A stretch of DNA of 64,000 nt from Gordonibacter sp034932485 (GTDB lineage: Bacteria; Actinomycetota; Coriobacteriia; Coriobacteriales; Eggerthellaceae): the NCBI GenBank assembly GCA_034932485.1, contig JAYFOQ010000034.1:1-64000 (forward strand), given 5' to 3'. Both the position numbers and the translations under genes were made by a program. Shown piece after piece: positions 15,967 through 25,244 of this stretch; position 1 is the stretch's first letter; each line of letters begins with the position of its first letter. The notes beneath the pieces are model-generated. The model saw nothing but the letters and a program-made list of their open reading frames with translations, ran no database searches and was not told the DNA's origin.

Positions 15967-16181
15967 AATAGAGATTCACTATCCTGAAAGAATAGCAAGA
16001 ATTAATCGAATACGAACGCTCGTTCGGAGGAAAACTGATTGAAAAATGACTTGTAACTTGACGATAAACTGGGTTAGACGTGGGAAAGATAATAAAAGCA
16101 ATAATAAGTGTTGATGAGAGGAACACTTATTACACGATAAATTTAGTAGTAAAAATTAGTTTTGACGTGCGATGACGTTGT

Positions 16182-16198
16182 TTATCCACAAATCCACA
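16182..16198 (+). promoter_or_regulatory. DnaA box pair upstream of dnaN
   Basis: Perfect DnaA box TTATCCACA at 16182-16190, followed directly by the near-match AAATCCACA at 16190-16198 (shared A). Supports DnaA action in the dnaA-dnaN gap, either as an origin subregion or in dnaN control. Confidence 0.7.
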
Positions 16199-16229
16199 GT
16201 CCTTATTATTACTATTATTAAAACCTTAC

Positions 16230-16235
16230 TATAAT
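16230..16235 (+). promoter_or_regulatory. Putative dnaN -10 box
   Basis: Perfect TATAAT 76 bp upstream of the dnaN start and 32 bp after the DnaA boxes. No good -35 at 17 bp. The rest of the 15889-16310 gap holds parS 11 and its flanking repeat. Confidence 0.4.
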
Positions 16236-16310
16236 TAAGAGAAGCGAAGTTAAAAACAAAATACGATGGGACATGTAAAAGTGGTCATCTTATAAGAGGA
16301 AGGAAACGCC

Positions 16311-17411
16311 TTGAAATTCAGTATTAACCAATCGGAATTACAAAATGCGCTAAGCGTTGTACTTAAGGGCGTTGCGACTCGTTCCACCCTCCCTATTCTT
16401 TCTGGCGTCTATCTTGAAATACGTGGGGACGAGTTAACACTTCAAACAACAGATCTGGAACTTTCAATTCAATATACAGTGGCAGCGCTCGTTGAAGAAG
16501 AAGGTCGGGCGGTAGTACCCGGTAAGTTATTTACTGATATTGTTAAAAATCTTCCCGATGCTGCCGTTCACGTGATAGCTGATGAAGAAGGCGCTGTTAT
16601 TACTTGCGATACAGCCTCTTTTTCGATCAAAGCACTCAACCCTGAAGACTTTCCTGGTTTTCCTCATGTTGACGTTACTCAAAAAATAGAGATTCCTTTT
16701 AATCAATTTTCATCAATGGTTCGACGTGTTGCTCGTGTTGTGTCTAAAGATGAAAGTAGAGCTATCCTTACTGGCGTATTAATCACGCTTGAAGATCGCT
16801 ATCTTAAAATGGTAGCCACTGACTCATATCGCCTTGCAATTACCGAAGCGGAACTGCCAGAAACAACTGCAGATGGATTTCAGGCAGTTATTTCAGGTTC
16901 TTTCCTTCAGGATATTGCGGCTCTTCCTAAGACGGATGAACCGGTATCTATTGCATTGGCAGAAAATCAGATTGTTGTTACCTATCAAGATACAAAGTTT
17001 GTTAATCGTCGTTTAGAAGGAAATTTTCCAAATTACCGACAATTACTCCCCGATTCTCATGCTACGCGTGTAAGCATTCCTGTTGAGCATCTTATGGGAG
17101 CAGTAAAGCGTGCTTCTCTTTTAGGTCAATCTTCTTCTCCTATTAAATTCGATATAAATATTGCCTCTCAAACCACTCAGCTATCAACTATTGCTCAGGA
17201 TGTGGGATCAACTCAGGAAACAATAGGGTGCCATGGGGAAGGGGAAGATGTAGAGATAGCCTTTAATTACGCTTATTTACTTGACGGATTATCTGTTGTG
17301 GGAACAGGTGAGGTATTCTTAGAAGTGCAATCATCGCTTAAACCGGGTATCTTTAAAGCTCCTGAACCGGAAAATTTCCTTTACCTAGTCATGCCAGTAC
17401 GTATTTCATAG
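16311..17411 (+). CDS. dnaN: DNA polymerase III beta subunit (sliding clamp)
   Basis: 366 residues, normal length. Homodimeric ring that tethers polymerase III to DNA. Seen: MKFSINQSELQNALSVVLKGV and SRSTLPIL-like RSTLPILSGV at the N-terminus, and the C-terminal YLVMPVRIS, typical of the clamp's last strand. TTG start at 16311, preceded by AGAGGAAGG. It lies 400 bp after dnaA and 34 bp before recF. Confidence 0.96.
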   Translation: MKFSINQSELQNALSVVLKGVATRSTLPILSGVYLEIRGDELTLQTTDLELSIQYTVAALVEEEGRAVVPGKLFTDIVKNLPDAAVHVIADEEGAVITCDTASFSIKALNPEDFPGFPHVDVTQKIEIPFNQFSSMVRRVARVVSKDESRAILTGVLITLEDRYLKMVATDSYRLAITEAELPETTADGFQAVISGSFLQDIAALPKTDEPVSIALAENQIVVTYQDTKFVNRRLEGNFPNYRQLLPDSHATRVSIPVEHLMGAVKRASLLGQSSSPIKFDINIASQTTQLSTIAQDVGSTQETIGCHGEGEDVEIAFNYAYLLDGLSVVGTGEVFLEVQSSLKPGIFKAPEPENFLYLVMPVRIS

Positions 17412-17445
17412 ACCCTCACAGCATGATTTATTATTGGAAATAATA

Positions 17446-18552
17446 GTGGATCTTACTATAGACCGTATATCATTCAAAAACTTTCGCAGCTATGAGTTAT
17501 TTGAACTGTCTAATTTAGGCGCGCTTACCGTATTTGTTGGACCAAATGCAGTAGGAAAAACAAATATTATTGAAGGTATACAACTTCTTACAGCAATGCA
17601 GTCGTTTCGCCATCCTACTTTTGATCAGATAATACGTGAGGGTTCTACGTTTGCGTGTTTAGAAGCCGACTTAACGGATGGGAATCGCGACCTTAATTTC
17701 TCTCTTCGGTTAAATGAAGGAAAAAGGCAATATTTTCTTAATGGTAAAAGTAAACGTACTTCCGACTTAAAAGGTATTATTCCCTCGGTAACCTTTACTC
17801 CTGATGATTTAGGGTTAGTAAAAGGATCGTCGGGCCCACGGCGTGCTGCTATCGATGCATTAGGATCACAACTCTCGGTAAATCATTACGTTATAAAAAA
17901 AGATTACGAAAAGGTTTTACGGTATAAAAATAGATTACTAAAAGAAGAAGCATCGCCTGACCTTATTGCCAGTATAAATGAGACACTCGTAACTTGTGGT
18001 GCTCAGCTTTCTTACTATCGTGCGGCCCTTTTTGAAAAGCTTATTCCAATGGTAAAATCTTACTACGCGGCGATTGTTACTGGGCATGAAGATATGGAGC
18101 TGTGTTATATTCCCTCATGGGAGACACATGATCAGGCTAAAATTAATTCGTTTTTCTTTAATAGAAATGAAGCGCGTGGGAATCTTGAGTGCGCTCTAAG
18201 TCGCTTTAATGTTGAAGAGAGGGCTCGAAAACGTGCGGTGATTGGTCCTCATGCCGATCATATTGAGTTTTTTATCAACCAACGTAATGCTGGTATATAC
18301 GGTAGCCAAGGACAACAGCGTTCCTTAGTCTTAGCTTTTAAACTCGCAGAAGCGTCCTTAATTCAAGAGGTATTACATCAAAAGCCAATACTTCTTCTTG
18401 ATGATGTGATGAGTGAACTAGATGCTTCACGACGTAATGCATTGATATCTTTTATTGAAGGAGATATTCAAACATTTATAACCACTACTAATCTTGCATA
18501 TTTTGATCAAGGATTACTTAATAAGGCCCGCGTTATTAAATTAGCGCCTTAA
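17446..18552 (+). CDS. recF: DNA replication and repair protein RecF
   Basis: 368 residues from GTG 17446. An SMC-like ATPase acting with RecO/RecR to load RecA at gaps. Seen: IDRISFKNFRSYELFEL, Walker A GPNAVGKTNIIEGI, signature GSQGQQRSLVLAFKLAE, and Walker B ILLLDDVMSELDASRR. An upstream in-frame TTG at 17434 is possible, but GGAAA precedes the GTG at better spacing. Ends the dnaA-dnaN-recF set; no DUF721 gene follows before gyrB. Confidence 0.93.
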   Translation: MDLTIDRISFKNFRSYELFELSNLGALTVFVGPNAVGKTNIIEGIQLLTAMQSFRHPTFDQIIREGSTFACLEADLTDGNRDLNFSLRLNEGKRQYFLNGKSKRTSDLKGIIPSVTFTPDDLGLVKGSSGPRRAAIDALGSQLSVNHYVIKKDYEKVLRYKNRLLKEEASPDLIASINETLVTCGAQLSYYRAALFEKLIPMVKSYYAAIVTGHEDMELCYIPSWETHDQAKINSFFFNRNEARGNLECALSRFNVEERARKRAVIGPHADHIEFFINQRNAGIYGSQGQQRSLVLAFKLAEASLIQEVLHQKPILLLDDVMSELDASRRNALISFIEGDIQTFITTTNLAYFDQGLLNKARVIKLAP

Positions 18553-18680
18553 AAATGTATTATCCGAGATACCTTTGATACTAATTTCGTTTCTATTGTA
18601 AATTTATGCATGAGAAGCGCCCTTTAGGTTGATATTTCATTTTTTGGTTAGATTTTAAAATAACTTGAAAGAACCCTTCT

Positions 18681-18705
18681 ATTGCCGTTAAATGGCAATT
18701 TTTAA
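18681..18705 (+). terminator. Terminator after recF
   Basis: Short stem ATTGCC/GGCAAT (18681-18686 with 18694-18699) with a 7-nt loop, followed by a T-rich tract. Stem is short, so moderate confidence. Confidence 0.5.
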
Positions 18706-18797
18706 TAGGATTTTTACGTGGGCTGACAAAAATAATACACAATAGAACAATCGCGCCTTATATGCCGTCTCACTGCTTTTTAAAGCCGTCTGGAATG

Positions 18798-18826
18798 TTG
18801 GTATCGTAAGTTGGTTATGATACAAT
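18798..18826 (+). promoter_or_regulatory. gyrB promoter
   Basis: -35 TTGGTA (18798-18803), 17-bp spacer, -10 TACAAT (18821-18826). The leader to GTG 18958 would be about 125 nt. Confidence 0.55.
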
Positions 18827-18957
18827 TCTGAAGTTATCGAACAGGGTGTCATCTCGCTTTGCATATGTTTCGTCTCTTTTTTGGCTACTTTGTTTAGCGT
18901 AGAAAGTCTTTTTTCGATAATCTCACCACGAAAACGCACGGTAAAAGGAGCATGTCA

Positions 18958-20922
18958 GTGGCAAACAAACCTGACCATTACGACGGTTCTGACATTCAGG
19001 TCCTTGAGGGCCTGGAGGCGGTACGCAAACGTCCGGGTATGTACATCGGCTCGACAGGTCCACGTGGCCTTCATCACTTAGTGTATGAGGTCGTAGATAA
19101 CGCTGTCGATGAGGCGCTTGCTGGATATTGTGACAATATCGATGTATGGATACATCCCGATAATTCCATTACGGTTGACGACAATGGTCGCGGCATCCCT
19201 GTGGATAAGCACCCCAAAGAAAAGATTCCAACAGTTGAGGTTGTTCTCACTATTCTTCACGCTGGTGGTAAGTTTGGTGGCGAAGGGTACAAGGTGTCGG
19301 GAGGCTTACACGGTGTAGGAGTCTCGGTCGTGAATGCCTTGTCTGAGAAGGTGAGGGTACAGGTTCGTAAAGACGGAATTGAATATGAAATAGCCTTTGA
19401 ACGCGGCAGAACATCAGAGAAATTGCATGAATTAGGTAAGGTGTCGCGTGGTAATGGTACGACGGTGACCTTCTGGCCTGATCCTGATATTTTTACTGAA
19501 ACTACTATTTATGATTTTGATACGTTAGCGAATCGCTTCCGTGAAATGGCTTTTTTGAATAAGGGATTAAAAATTACCCTTCACGACGAACGCGCCAACC
19601 CTGGCAGCGTGATGTCGGAAAAAGCACCGGAACCCCGCACTGAGACATTCCAATTTTTGGGTGGCATTGTAGATTTCGTTAAATATTTAAATGAAGGCAA
19701 AGAGACATTGAATAAGCCTATTTATTTTGAGGCTGAAAATGACGATGGTACTGTAGAAGTGGCTATGCAATGGACAACATCGTATTCAACGAACTCGGTT
19801 ATGGCTTTTGCAAATAATATTAATACCCACGAGGGTGGTACCCATCTCGACGGCTTCAAACAGGCAGTTACGCGTACTATTAATGAATATGCGCGCTCAA
19901 AAGGTATTTTAAAAGAAAAGGATTCCAACCTTTCCGGCGATGATACACGCGAAGGATGCGCTGCTATTGTGTCGGTAAAATTACATGATCCTCAATTTGA
20001 AGGTCAAACCAAGACGAAGCTTGGTAATACTGAGATACGTCCCCTTGTTCAAAATGCCGTTACCCAAGGACTTGCGGAGTATTTGGAAGAAAATCCCAAA
20101 CCGGCAAAACGTATTATTGATAAGGCAACCCAAGCTCTTAAGGCACGAGAAGCAGCACGTAAAGCGCGTGAAATGACGCGCCGTAAAGGCGTTCTTGATT
20201 CATTTGCTTTACCAGGCAAACTTGCCGACTGTTCAAGTAAAGAGCCTGCAAATTCTGAAATATTTATTGTAGAGGGCGATTCCGCAGGCGGTTCGGCTAA
20301 GCAAGCGCGCGACCGCAAGACGCAAGCTATTCTTCCTCTACGAGGTAAAATTTTAAATGTCGAGCGTGCCGGTTTACACCGTTCACTTTCTTCTGACACG
20401 ATTAGCTCGCTTATTACAGCTATCGGCACGAATATTGGTGACGATTTCGATGCTGATCAATCTCGTTATCATCGCATTATTATCATGACAGATGCCGATG
20501 TTGACGGCGCACATATTCGCACTCTGCTGCTAACTTTTTTCTACCGTTATATGCCAGAGCTCATTAATCGCGGGTACATCTACATTGCGCAGCCTCCTAT
20601 CTTTGGCTTGAAGAAGAAAAATTCCCGTAGTCCTAAAATCGAGCGCTATATTTACGACGAAAAAGCATTGTCTTCAACGTTGGCTGAGTATGATAATCCC
20701 GATAAATTTGATGTTCAGCGCTATAAAGGCTTGGGTGAGATGGACCCTGACCAGTTGTGGGAAACCACGATGGAGCCGGCAACTCGTACTCTCTTGCAGG
20801 TAAATATTGACGACGCTGCCGAAGCTGAACGCGTGGTAAGTGAGCTTATGGGTGATCAGGTAGAACCGCGTAAGGAATTCATCCAGAAGCATGCGCGCGA
20901 CGTGCGCTTCTTGGATATTTAA
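18958..20922 (+). CDS. gyrB: DNA gyrase subunit B
   Basis: 654 residues, the short Gram-positive form. ATPase subunit of gyrase, which introduces negative supercoils. Seen: YDGSDIQVLEGLEAVRKRPGMYIGS, the ATP lid GGLHGVGVSVVNAL, the TOPRIM motif IVEGDSAGGSAKQARDRKTQAILPLRGKI split across residues around 420-450 (EGDSAGGSA), MTDADVDGAHIRTLLLTFFYR, and the C-terminal DFVLDI-like ARDVRFLDI. GTG 18958 is preferred over ATG 18952 because AAAAGGAG ends 1 nt before the ATG but 7 nt before the GTG. gyrA follows 12 bp later. Confidence 0.97.
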   Translation: MANKPDHYDGSDIQVLEGLEAVRKRPGMYIGSTGPRGLHHLVYEVVDNAVDEALAGYCDNIDVWIHPDNSITVDDNGRGIPVDKHPKEKIPTVEVVLTILHAGGKFGGEGYKVSGGLHGVGVSVVNALSEKVRVQVRKDGIEYEIAFERGRTSEKLHELGKVSRGNGTTVTFWPDPDIFTETTIYDFDTLANRFREMAFLNKGLKITLHDERANPGSVMSEKAPEPRTETFQFLGGIVDFVKYLNEGKETLNKPIYFEAENDDGTVEVAMQWTTSYSTNSVMAFANNINTHEGGTHLDGFKQAVTRTINEYARSKGILKEKDSNLSGDDTREGCAAIVSVKLHDPQFEGQTKTKLGNTEIRPLVQNAVTQGLAEYLEENPKPAKRIIDKATQALKAREAARKAREMTRRKGVLDSFALPGKLADCSSKEPANSEIFIVEGDSAGGSAKQARDRKTQAILPLRGKILNVERAGLHRSLSSDTISSLITAIGTNIGDDFDADQSRYHRIIIMTDADVDGAHIRTLLLTFFYRYMPELINRGYIYIAQPPIFGLKKKNSRSPKIERYIYDEKALSSTLAEYDNPDKFDVQRYKGLGEMDPDQLWETTMEPATRTLLQVNIDDAAEAERVVSELMGDQVEPRKEFIQKHARDVRFLDI

Positions 20923-20934
20923 GGAGAAGACGAC

Positions 20935-23676
20935 GTGACTGAAGAGAACCAAGATTTTGATTCCGCCGTCAATACCGACGACGAAAAGGTAGAAGAGATT
21001 GAAGATGTTGAAGTAGTTATTGATGAAGAGGGGGAGGATGACGAACGCGTTGTTGGTGTGTCCCTTTCTGAGTCGATGGTTGCACAGTCGATGATTGACC
21101 CCGATATGCCGAGCCCCCATGGGTCTATTGTTGAGGGTGCAAACGGTGGTGAAGGAACTACCGTACGTGCAGCTTATCTGGGTAAAGAGATGCAGACATC
21201 GTTCCTTGAGTATGCTATGAGCGTTATTGTCGCGCGTGCTCTACCTGATGTGCGTGATGGTTTAAAGCCGGTTCATCGACGCATTCTATATGCTATGAAC
21301 GAGTCGGGATATACGCCGAGCCGTCCTCACATGAAATCTGCTCGTACCGTTGGTGACGTTATCGGCAAGTATCATCCTCATGGTGATACGGCCGTGTACG
21401 ATGCTATGGTGCGTTTAGCTCAGCCATTCTCTCTGCGTGTGCCCCTGATTGATGGCCATGGTAACTTTGGCTCAATTGATGGCGACGGCGCTGCGGCTAT
21501 GCGTTATACCGAGGCTCGCCTCGGTAAATCGGCGATGGAATTACTGCGCGATTTAGATAAAGAGACGGTTAATTTCTCGCCGAACTATGACGAGAGTCTT
21601 GAAGAGCCGTCTGTTTTACCAGCTCGCTTTCCTAACCTGTTGGTAAACGGGTCTCAAGGTATTGCTGTTGGTATGGCAACAAATATACCGCCACACAACT
21701 TAGGCGAGACCATCGATGCGACCTGTATGATGCTTGATAACCCGGAGGTTACCACTGAGGAGCTTATGACTGCCCTTCCTGGTCCCGATTTCCCTACGGG
21801 TGGCATCATTATGGGCAAAAAGGGTATCGCCGATGCCTATGAGACTGGTCGCGGGTCGCTTACTATTCGAGCAAAGTGTGATATTGAGGAAAAGAAGAAT
21901 GGGCGGTTTTCTATCATCGTGAAGGAAATTCCCTACATGGTGAACCGCCAGCGTTTGCTTGAAAAATTGGGCGAGTTAGTACGTGATAAAAAGCTGCCCG
22001 AAATTAGTAATATTCATGACGGTGCCGACCGTCATGGTATCGATATTATTATCGATTTGAAGCAAAACGCTATTCCTCAAGTTGTCTTAAATAAACTCTA
22101 CAAGCATACGCAGTTACAAGTTGGTTTTGGGTGCATAATGTTGTCCTTGGTTGACAACGTTCCGCGAGTTTTATCACTCAAGGAAATGCTGTTTTATTAC
22201 ATTGAGCATCAAATAGAGGTTATTGTACGTCGTACCCGGTATGAGCTTTCAAAGGCTGAAGAGCGTGCTCATATCCTCGAGGGTTTAATTATTGCATTAG
22301 ATAATATCGACGAGGTTATTAAGATTATTCGCTCGTCGCAAACTGATGCAGAAGCCTCCACGCGTTTAACTGAGCGGTTTGGTTTAACGAAAAAACAAAC
22401 GGACGCAATTCTTGAAATGAAATTGCGTCGCCTCACTGGCCTCGAGCGTGGTAAGATCGAGGAAGAATTAGCAGCACTTCTCGAACGTATTGCTTACTAC
22501 AAGCGCGTTTTGGGAGATCCGGCGTTGGTGCGCGAGATTATTAAAGAAGAACTACTAGAGATTAAGAAGAAGTTCGGAACCTCGCGTAAAACCAGGCTTT
22601 CAGGTGATGCAAAAGATATTGATGTTGAAGATCTTATCGCCGACGAGAACATGGTTGTGACGGTGACGAAATCAGGCTATGTTAAGCGCCTACCGGTAGC
22701 AACGTATCGTCAGCAAAAACGTGGCGGCAAGGGCATGCAGGGCGTAAACTTAAAAGACAATGACTATGTCGAGCATTTATTTGTTGCATCGACGCATGCC
22801 TACATGTTGTTCTTCTCTACAGCGGGTAAAGTATACCGTTTGAAGGTGTATGAGCTACCTGAGGCATCACGTCACGCCCGCGGAACTGCTATTGTGAATC
22901 TTCTACCTCTCGCCAAAGGTGAGACCATTTCGGCTGTTATAGCGACGAAGGATTTCCCTGCCGACGAATTCCTTATGTTTGCTACCTCGCATGGTATGGT
23001 GAAAAAAACTTCGATGGAGTTGTATGATCGCACCCGTCGCGATGGACTTATTGCTATTAACCTAAAAGACAATGATGAGCTTATATCGGTAAAACGTGTA
23101 GCACCCGGCGAGAACGTCATTATGGTATCCAGTGCCGGTAAAGCTATTATGTGGAGTGAGGATGAGGTTCGTGGTATGGGTCGCGACACCATGGGTGTTC
23201 GCGGTATGAATGTACCACCTATCGCTCGCGTGCTTGGCATGGAGATTGCCAAACCAGACACTCAATTATTTGTTATTACCGAGAAGGGTTATGGTAAGCG
23301 TACCCCAGTGTCTGATTATCCTGAGCACCATCGTGGTGGGCAGGGTGTATTTACTATTACCATGACTGAGAAAAAAGGTCTTCTCACCGCCATGAAGATC
23401 GTTACAAATGACGAAGAAATCATGATAATGTCTGAAGAGGGCGTTATTGTACGTACCCCTGTGTCCGGCATCTCCGAACTAGGACGTTCAACTCAAGGGG
23501 TTTGTGTAATGAAGGTGGCCGACAACGATCGTGTTACTGCTGTGGCTATTGCTAGTCGAGCTAAAAAGAAGCGTGCTGCAGATAGTGATGAGCAGTTAAA
23601 TGAAGAGCAAATTGATCTTCTGGAAGAAGAATCGGAAGAAGAGGGAATCACCGAAAACGAAATTGACGGTGAGTAA
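20935..23676 (+). CDS. gyrA: DNA gyrase subunit A
   Basis: 913 residues. DNA-cleaving subunit of gyrase. It starts with an acidic extension of about 80 residues before the conserved core (EMQTSFLEYAMSVIVARAL). Catalytic Tyr lies in AAMRYTEARL. The quinolone-determining region reads HGDTAVYD, i.e. Thr at the E. coli Ser83 position and Asp at position 87. The gyrase-specific GyrA box is QQKRGGKG in the C-terminal beta-pinwheel domain, and the protein ends in an acidic tail rich in Glu. GTG start at 20935 with AAGGAGAA upstream. Operon with gyrB. Confidence 0.97.
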   Translation: MTEENQDFDSAVNTDDEKVEEIEDVEVVIDEEGEDDERVVGVSLSESMVAQSMIDPDMPSPHGSIVEGANGGEGTTVRAAYLGKEMQTSFLEYAMSVIVARALPDVRDGLKPVHRRILYAMNESGYTPSRPHMKSARTVGDVIGKYHPHGDTAVYDAMVRLAQPFSLRVPLIDGHGNFGSIDGDGAAAMRYTEARLGKSAMELLRDLDKETVNFSPNYDESLEEPSVLPARFPNLLVNGSQGIAVGMATNIPPHNLGETIDATCMMLDNPEVTTEELMTALPGPDFPTGGIIMGKKGIADAYETGRGSLTIRAKCDIEEKKNGRFSIIVKEIPYMVNRQRLLEKLGELVRDKKLPEISNIHDGADRHGIDIIIDLKQNAIPQVVLNKLYKHTQLQVGFGCIMLSLVDNVPRVLSLKEMLFYYIEHQIEVIVRRTRYELSKAEERAHILEGLIIALDNIDEVIKIIRSSQTDAEASTRLTERFGLTKKQTDAILEMKLRRLTGLERGKIEEELAALLERIAYYKRVLGDPALVREIIKEELLEIKKKFGTSRKTRLSGDAKDIDVEDLIADENMVVTVTKSGYVKRLPVATYRQQKRGGKGMQGVNLKDNDYVEHLFVASTHAYMLFFSTAGKVYRLKVYELPEASRHARGTAIVNLLPLAKGETISAVIATKDFPADEFLMFATSHGMVKKTSMELYDRTRRDGLIAINLKDNDELISVKRVAPGENVIMVSSAGKAIMWSEDEVRGMGRDTMGVRGMNVPPIARVLGMEIAKPDTQLFVITEKGYGKRTPVSDYPEHHRGGQGVFTITMTEKKGLLTAMKIVTNDEEIMIMSEEGVIVRTPVSGISELGRSTQGVCVMKVADNDRVTAVAIASRAKKKRAADSDEQLNEEQIDLLEEESEEEGITENEIDGE

Positions 23677-23706
23677 TTACCCTTCCAGAAGAGATAAGTA
23701 AACTTG

Positions 23707-23749
23707 TAATAAAAATGGCGAACCTCTTGTAGGCTCGCCATTTTTATTA
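23707..23749. terminator. Terminator after gyrA
   Basis: 15-bp perfect stem (23707-23721 with 23735-23749) whose 3' arm carries TTTTT. The AT ends make it usable in both directions. Confidence 0.85.
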
Positions 23750-23835
23750 GGTTGTAGGGCCCCAAAAGAGCTTAGGACTTTTAGCGGAGACTTTTGTTAA
23801 TCTATTTTCTAAACTGCGTGATAATAGAAAAGGAA

Positions 23836-23851
23836 TGTTTCACGTGAAACA
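23836..23851. other. parS site 12
   Basis: Perfect 16-mer in a 28-bp palindrome (23830-23857) between convergent gyrA and the nuclease gene. In the minus direction the palindrome is followed by TTTTCTATTAT, so it may terminate the nuclease transcript. Confidence 0.95.
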
Positions 23852-23909
23852 TTCCTTAAGTTCGTAAAGGAATAGAGAAAGATAGTACGGAATAATAAAT
23901 ATATTTACG

Positions 23910-24413
23910 TTATTCTTCGAAATCCTCCGGTGCTATTTCTGCAAGGAAAGTGCGGAACTCGGCAAGTTCTTGATCTTCACCAGGTATCTTATTGAATACG
24001 TAAGGAAAAGAAGCGCGTTCAAGCACATCTTCTTCGATATAAATTGGTGCTTGTTGTCGGATGGCTAATGCGATTGCATCCGAGGGGCGTGCGTCAAGAT
24101 CTATTAGGCGATCGTGCTGTTTTAAAGTTAGCCTTGCTAGAAACATGGCACCTTTGACATCATTAATAACGACGTGTTCTACTCGTGCGTCTAAATTTGT
24201 GAGAGCGTCAAGAAGTAAGTCGTGTGTCATTGGACGAGCAAAGCGTGCTTTTTCTAAAGCAATACCTAGTTGAGAGGCTTCATTTGCACCTATCCAGATA
24301 GGGACAATGCGCGCCTTCCCTGGCTGGATGGGTTCCTCTACTGGTTGTAGCACGAGAATTGATGGGGCCGGTGCTGTCATAACAATAAGAGTTTGAACAT
24401 TCACAGGTATCAT
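23910..24413 (-). CDS. Bifunctional nuclease family protein (DUF151)
   Basis: 167 residues. Matches the BFN/DUF151 family: VLQPVEE...IPIWIGANEASQLGIALE, RPMTHDLLLDAL, VVINDVKGAMFLARL, and DARPSDAIALAIRQQAPIYIEEDVLE, its signature. Homologues have DNase/RNase activity in vitro; physiological role uncertain. AAGGAGC precedes ATG 24413. Single-gene unit, convergent with gyrA. Confidence 0.9.
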   Translation of the reverse strand: MIPVNVQTLIVMTAPAPSILVLQPVEEPIQPGKARIVPIWIGANEASQLGIALEKARFARPMTHDLLLDALTNLDARVEHVVINDVKGAMFLARLTLKQHDRLIDLDARPSDAIALAIRQQAPIYIEEDVLERASFPYVFNKIPGEDQELAEFRTFLAEIAPEDFEE

Positions 24414-24791
24414 CGATGCTCCTTACCAGATTATGAAAGCCATTTTACTGAGGCTTCTTTTACGATTATAGCGTTCCTCTGCTTCATAAGCTCTTACTAC
24501 GAAGAGCGTTTTTCTCACGATTTTAAACCGCTACTCTATTTAAATTTTAATTCGATTATCTATCTAGTTCCGACTTGTAGGCGTACAGCGTGAATCTCAT
24601 TTTAAGAGGTTAACTTATACATTGAAGAGAAACTAAAAGAATGGCGTTTGCTCGTAATTACAACCCAAGACTGGACTGTCCAGCTTTTTCGTGTAGCGTC
24701 AAACCTACGATTGCAATCAACAGTCAAAAGCGGCTAAAAGCGCAGTTTAACAGCACGTGACCAACCTTTGAAAATAATTTCAAAAAAGGGC
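24414..24791. other. Intergenic gap before tRNA-Ile
   Basis: About 380 bp with no credible gene, RNA or repeat that I can recognise. The tRNA promoter begins at 24792. Confidence 0.5.
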
Positions 24792-24820
24792 TTGATCGAA
24801 AATCGTTTCCGGGGTATATT
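24792..24820 (+). promoter_or_regulatory. tRNA-Ile promoter
   Basis: -35 TTGATC (24792-24797), exactly 17 bp, -10 TATATT (24815-24820). Predicted start about 12 nt before the mature tRNA. Confidence 0.7.
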
Positions 24821-24838
24821 GTTCAGGCACTTTTTTAC

Positions 24839-24915
<77 letters not shown>

Positions 24916-24924
24916 CTTTTTTGC

Positions 24925-24970
24925 AATAAACGCTCCACCGTGAGCCGAGTTAGCCGGTGGAGCGTTTATT
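24925..24970. terminator. Strong hairpin between tRNA-Ile and tRNA-Ala
   Basis: 16-bp perfect stem (24925-24940 with 24955-24970) with a 14-nt loop and a 3' arm ending TTTATT. Likely terminator of tRNA-Ile, meaning the two tRNA genes are separate units; it could instead be a processing signal. Confidence 0.6.
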
Positions 24971-25025
24971 AGTTTCCGAAAAAAGGTGCAACTGTTGCAT
25001 GTAGGATTAATGTGCGACACATAAT

Positions 25026-25101
25026 GGGGCATTAGCTCAGCTGGGAGAGCGACGGCTTTGCAAGCCGTAGGTCAGGGGTTCGATCCCCCTATGCTCCACC
25101 A
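25026..25101 (+). tRNA. tRNA-Ala (anticodon TGC)
   Basis: Acceptor GGGGCAT/ATGCTCC, anticodon stem ACGGC/GCCGT with loop TTTGCAA, T-loop GGTTCGATCCC, encoded CCA at 25099-25101. Confidence 0.96.
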
Positions 25102-25108
25102 TTAATGT

Positions 25109-25133
25109 AAAAGCCGACATCGTCGGCTTTTTT
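25109..25133 (+). terminator. Terminator after tRNA-Ala
   Basis: Stem AAAAGCCGA/TCGGCTTTT (25109-25117 with 25123-25131) followed by T residues to 25133. Confidence 0.85.
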
Positions 25134-25244
25134 CATTAAAGACCTCAGCTTATAACTCTCCCTTTGCACTAATGATTGTTTAAATCGTCGCAATTAGAAG
25201 AAGACGATTTAATTCAGGTCAACAGGCATATAGTCTGTCACACA

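Larger units (their letters stand above)
18553..18951. other. recF-gyrB gap
   Basis: About 400 bp without a credible gene. It holds a terminator after recF and the gyrB promoter (separate entries). Nothing else recognised. Confidence 0.6.
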
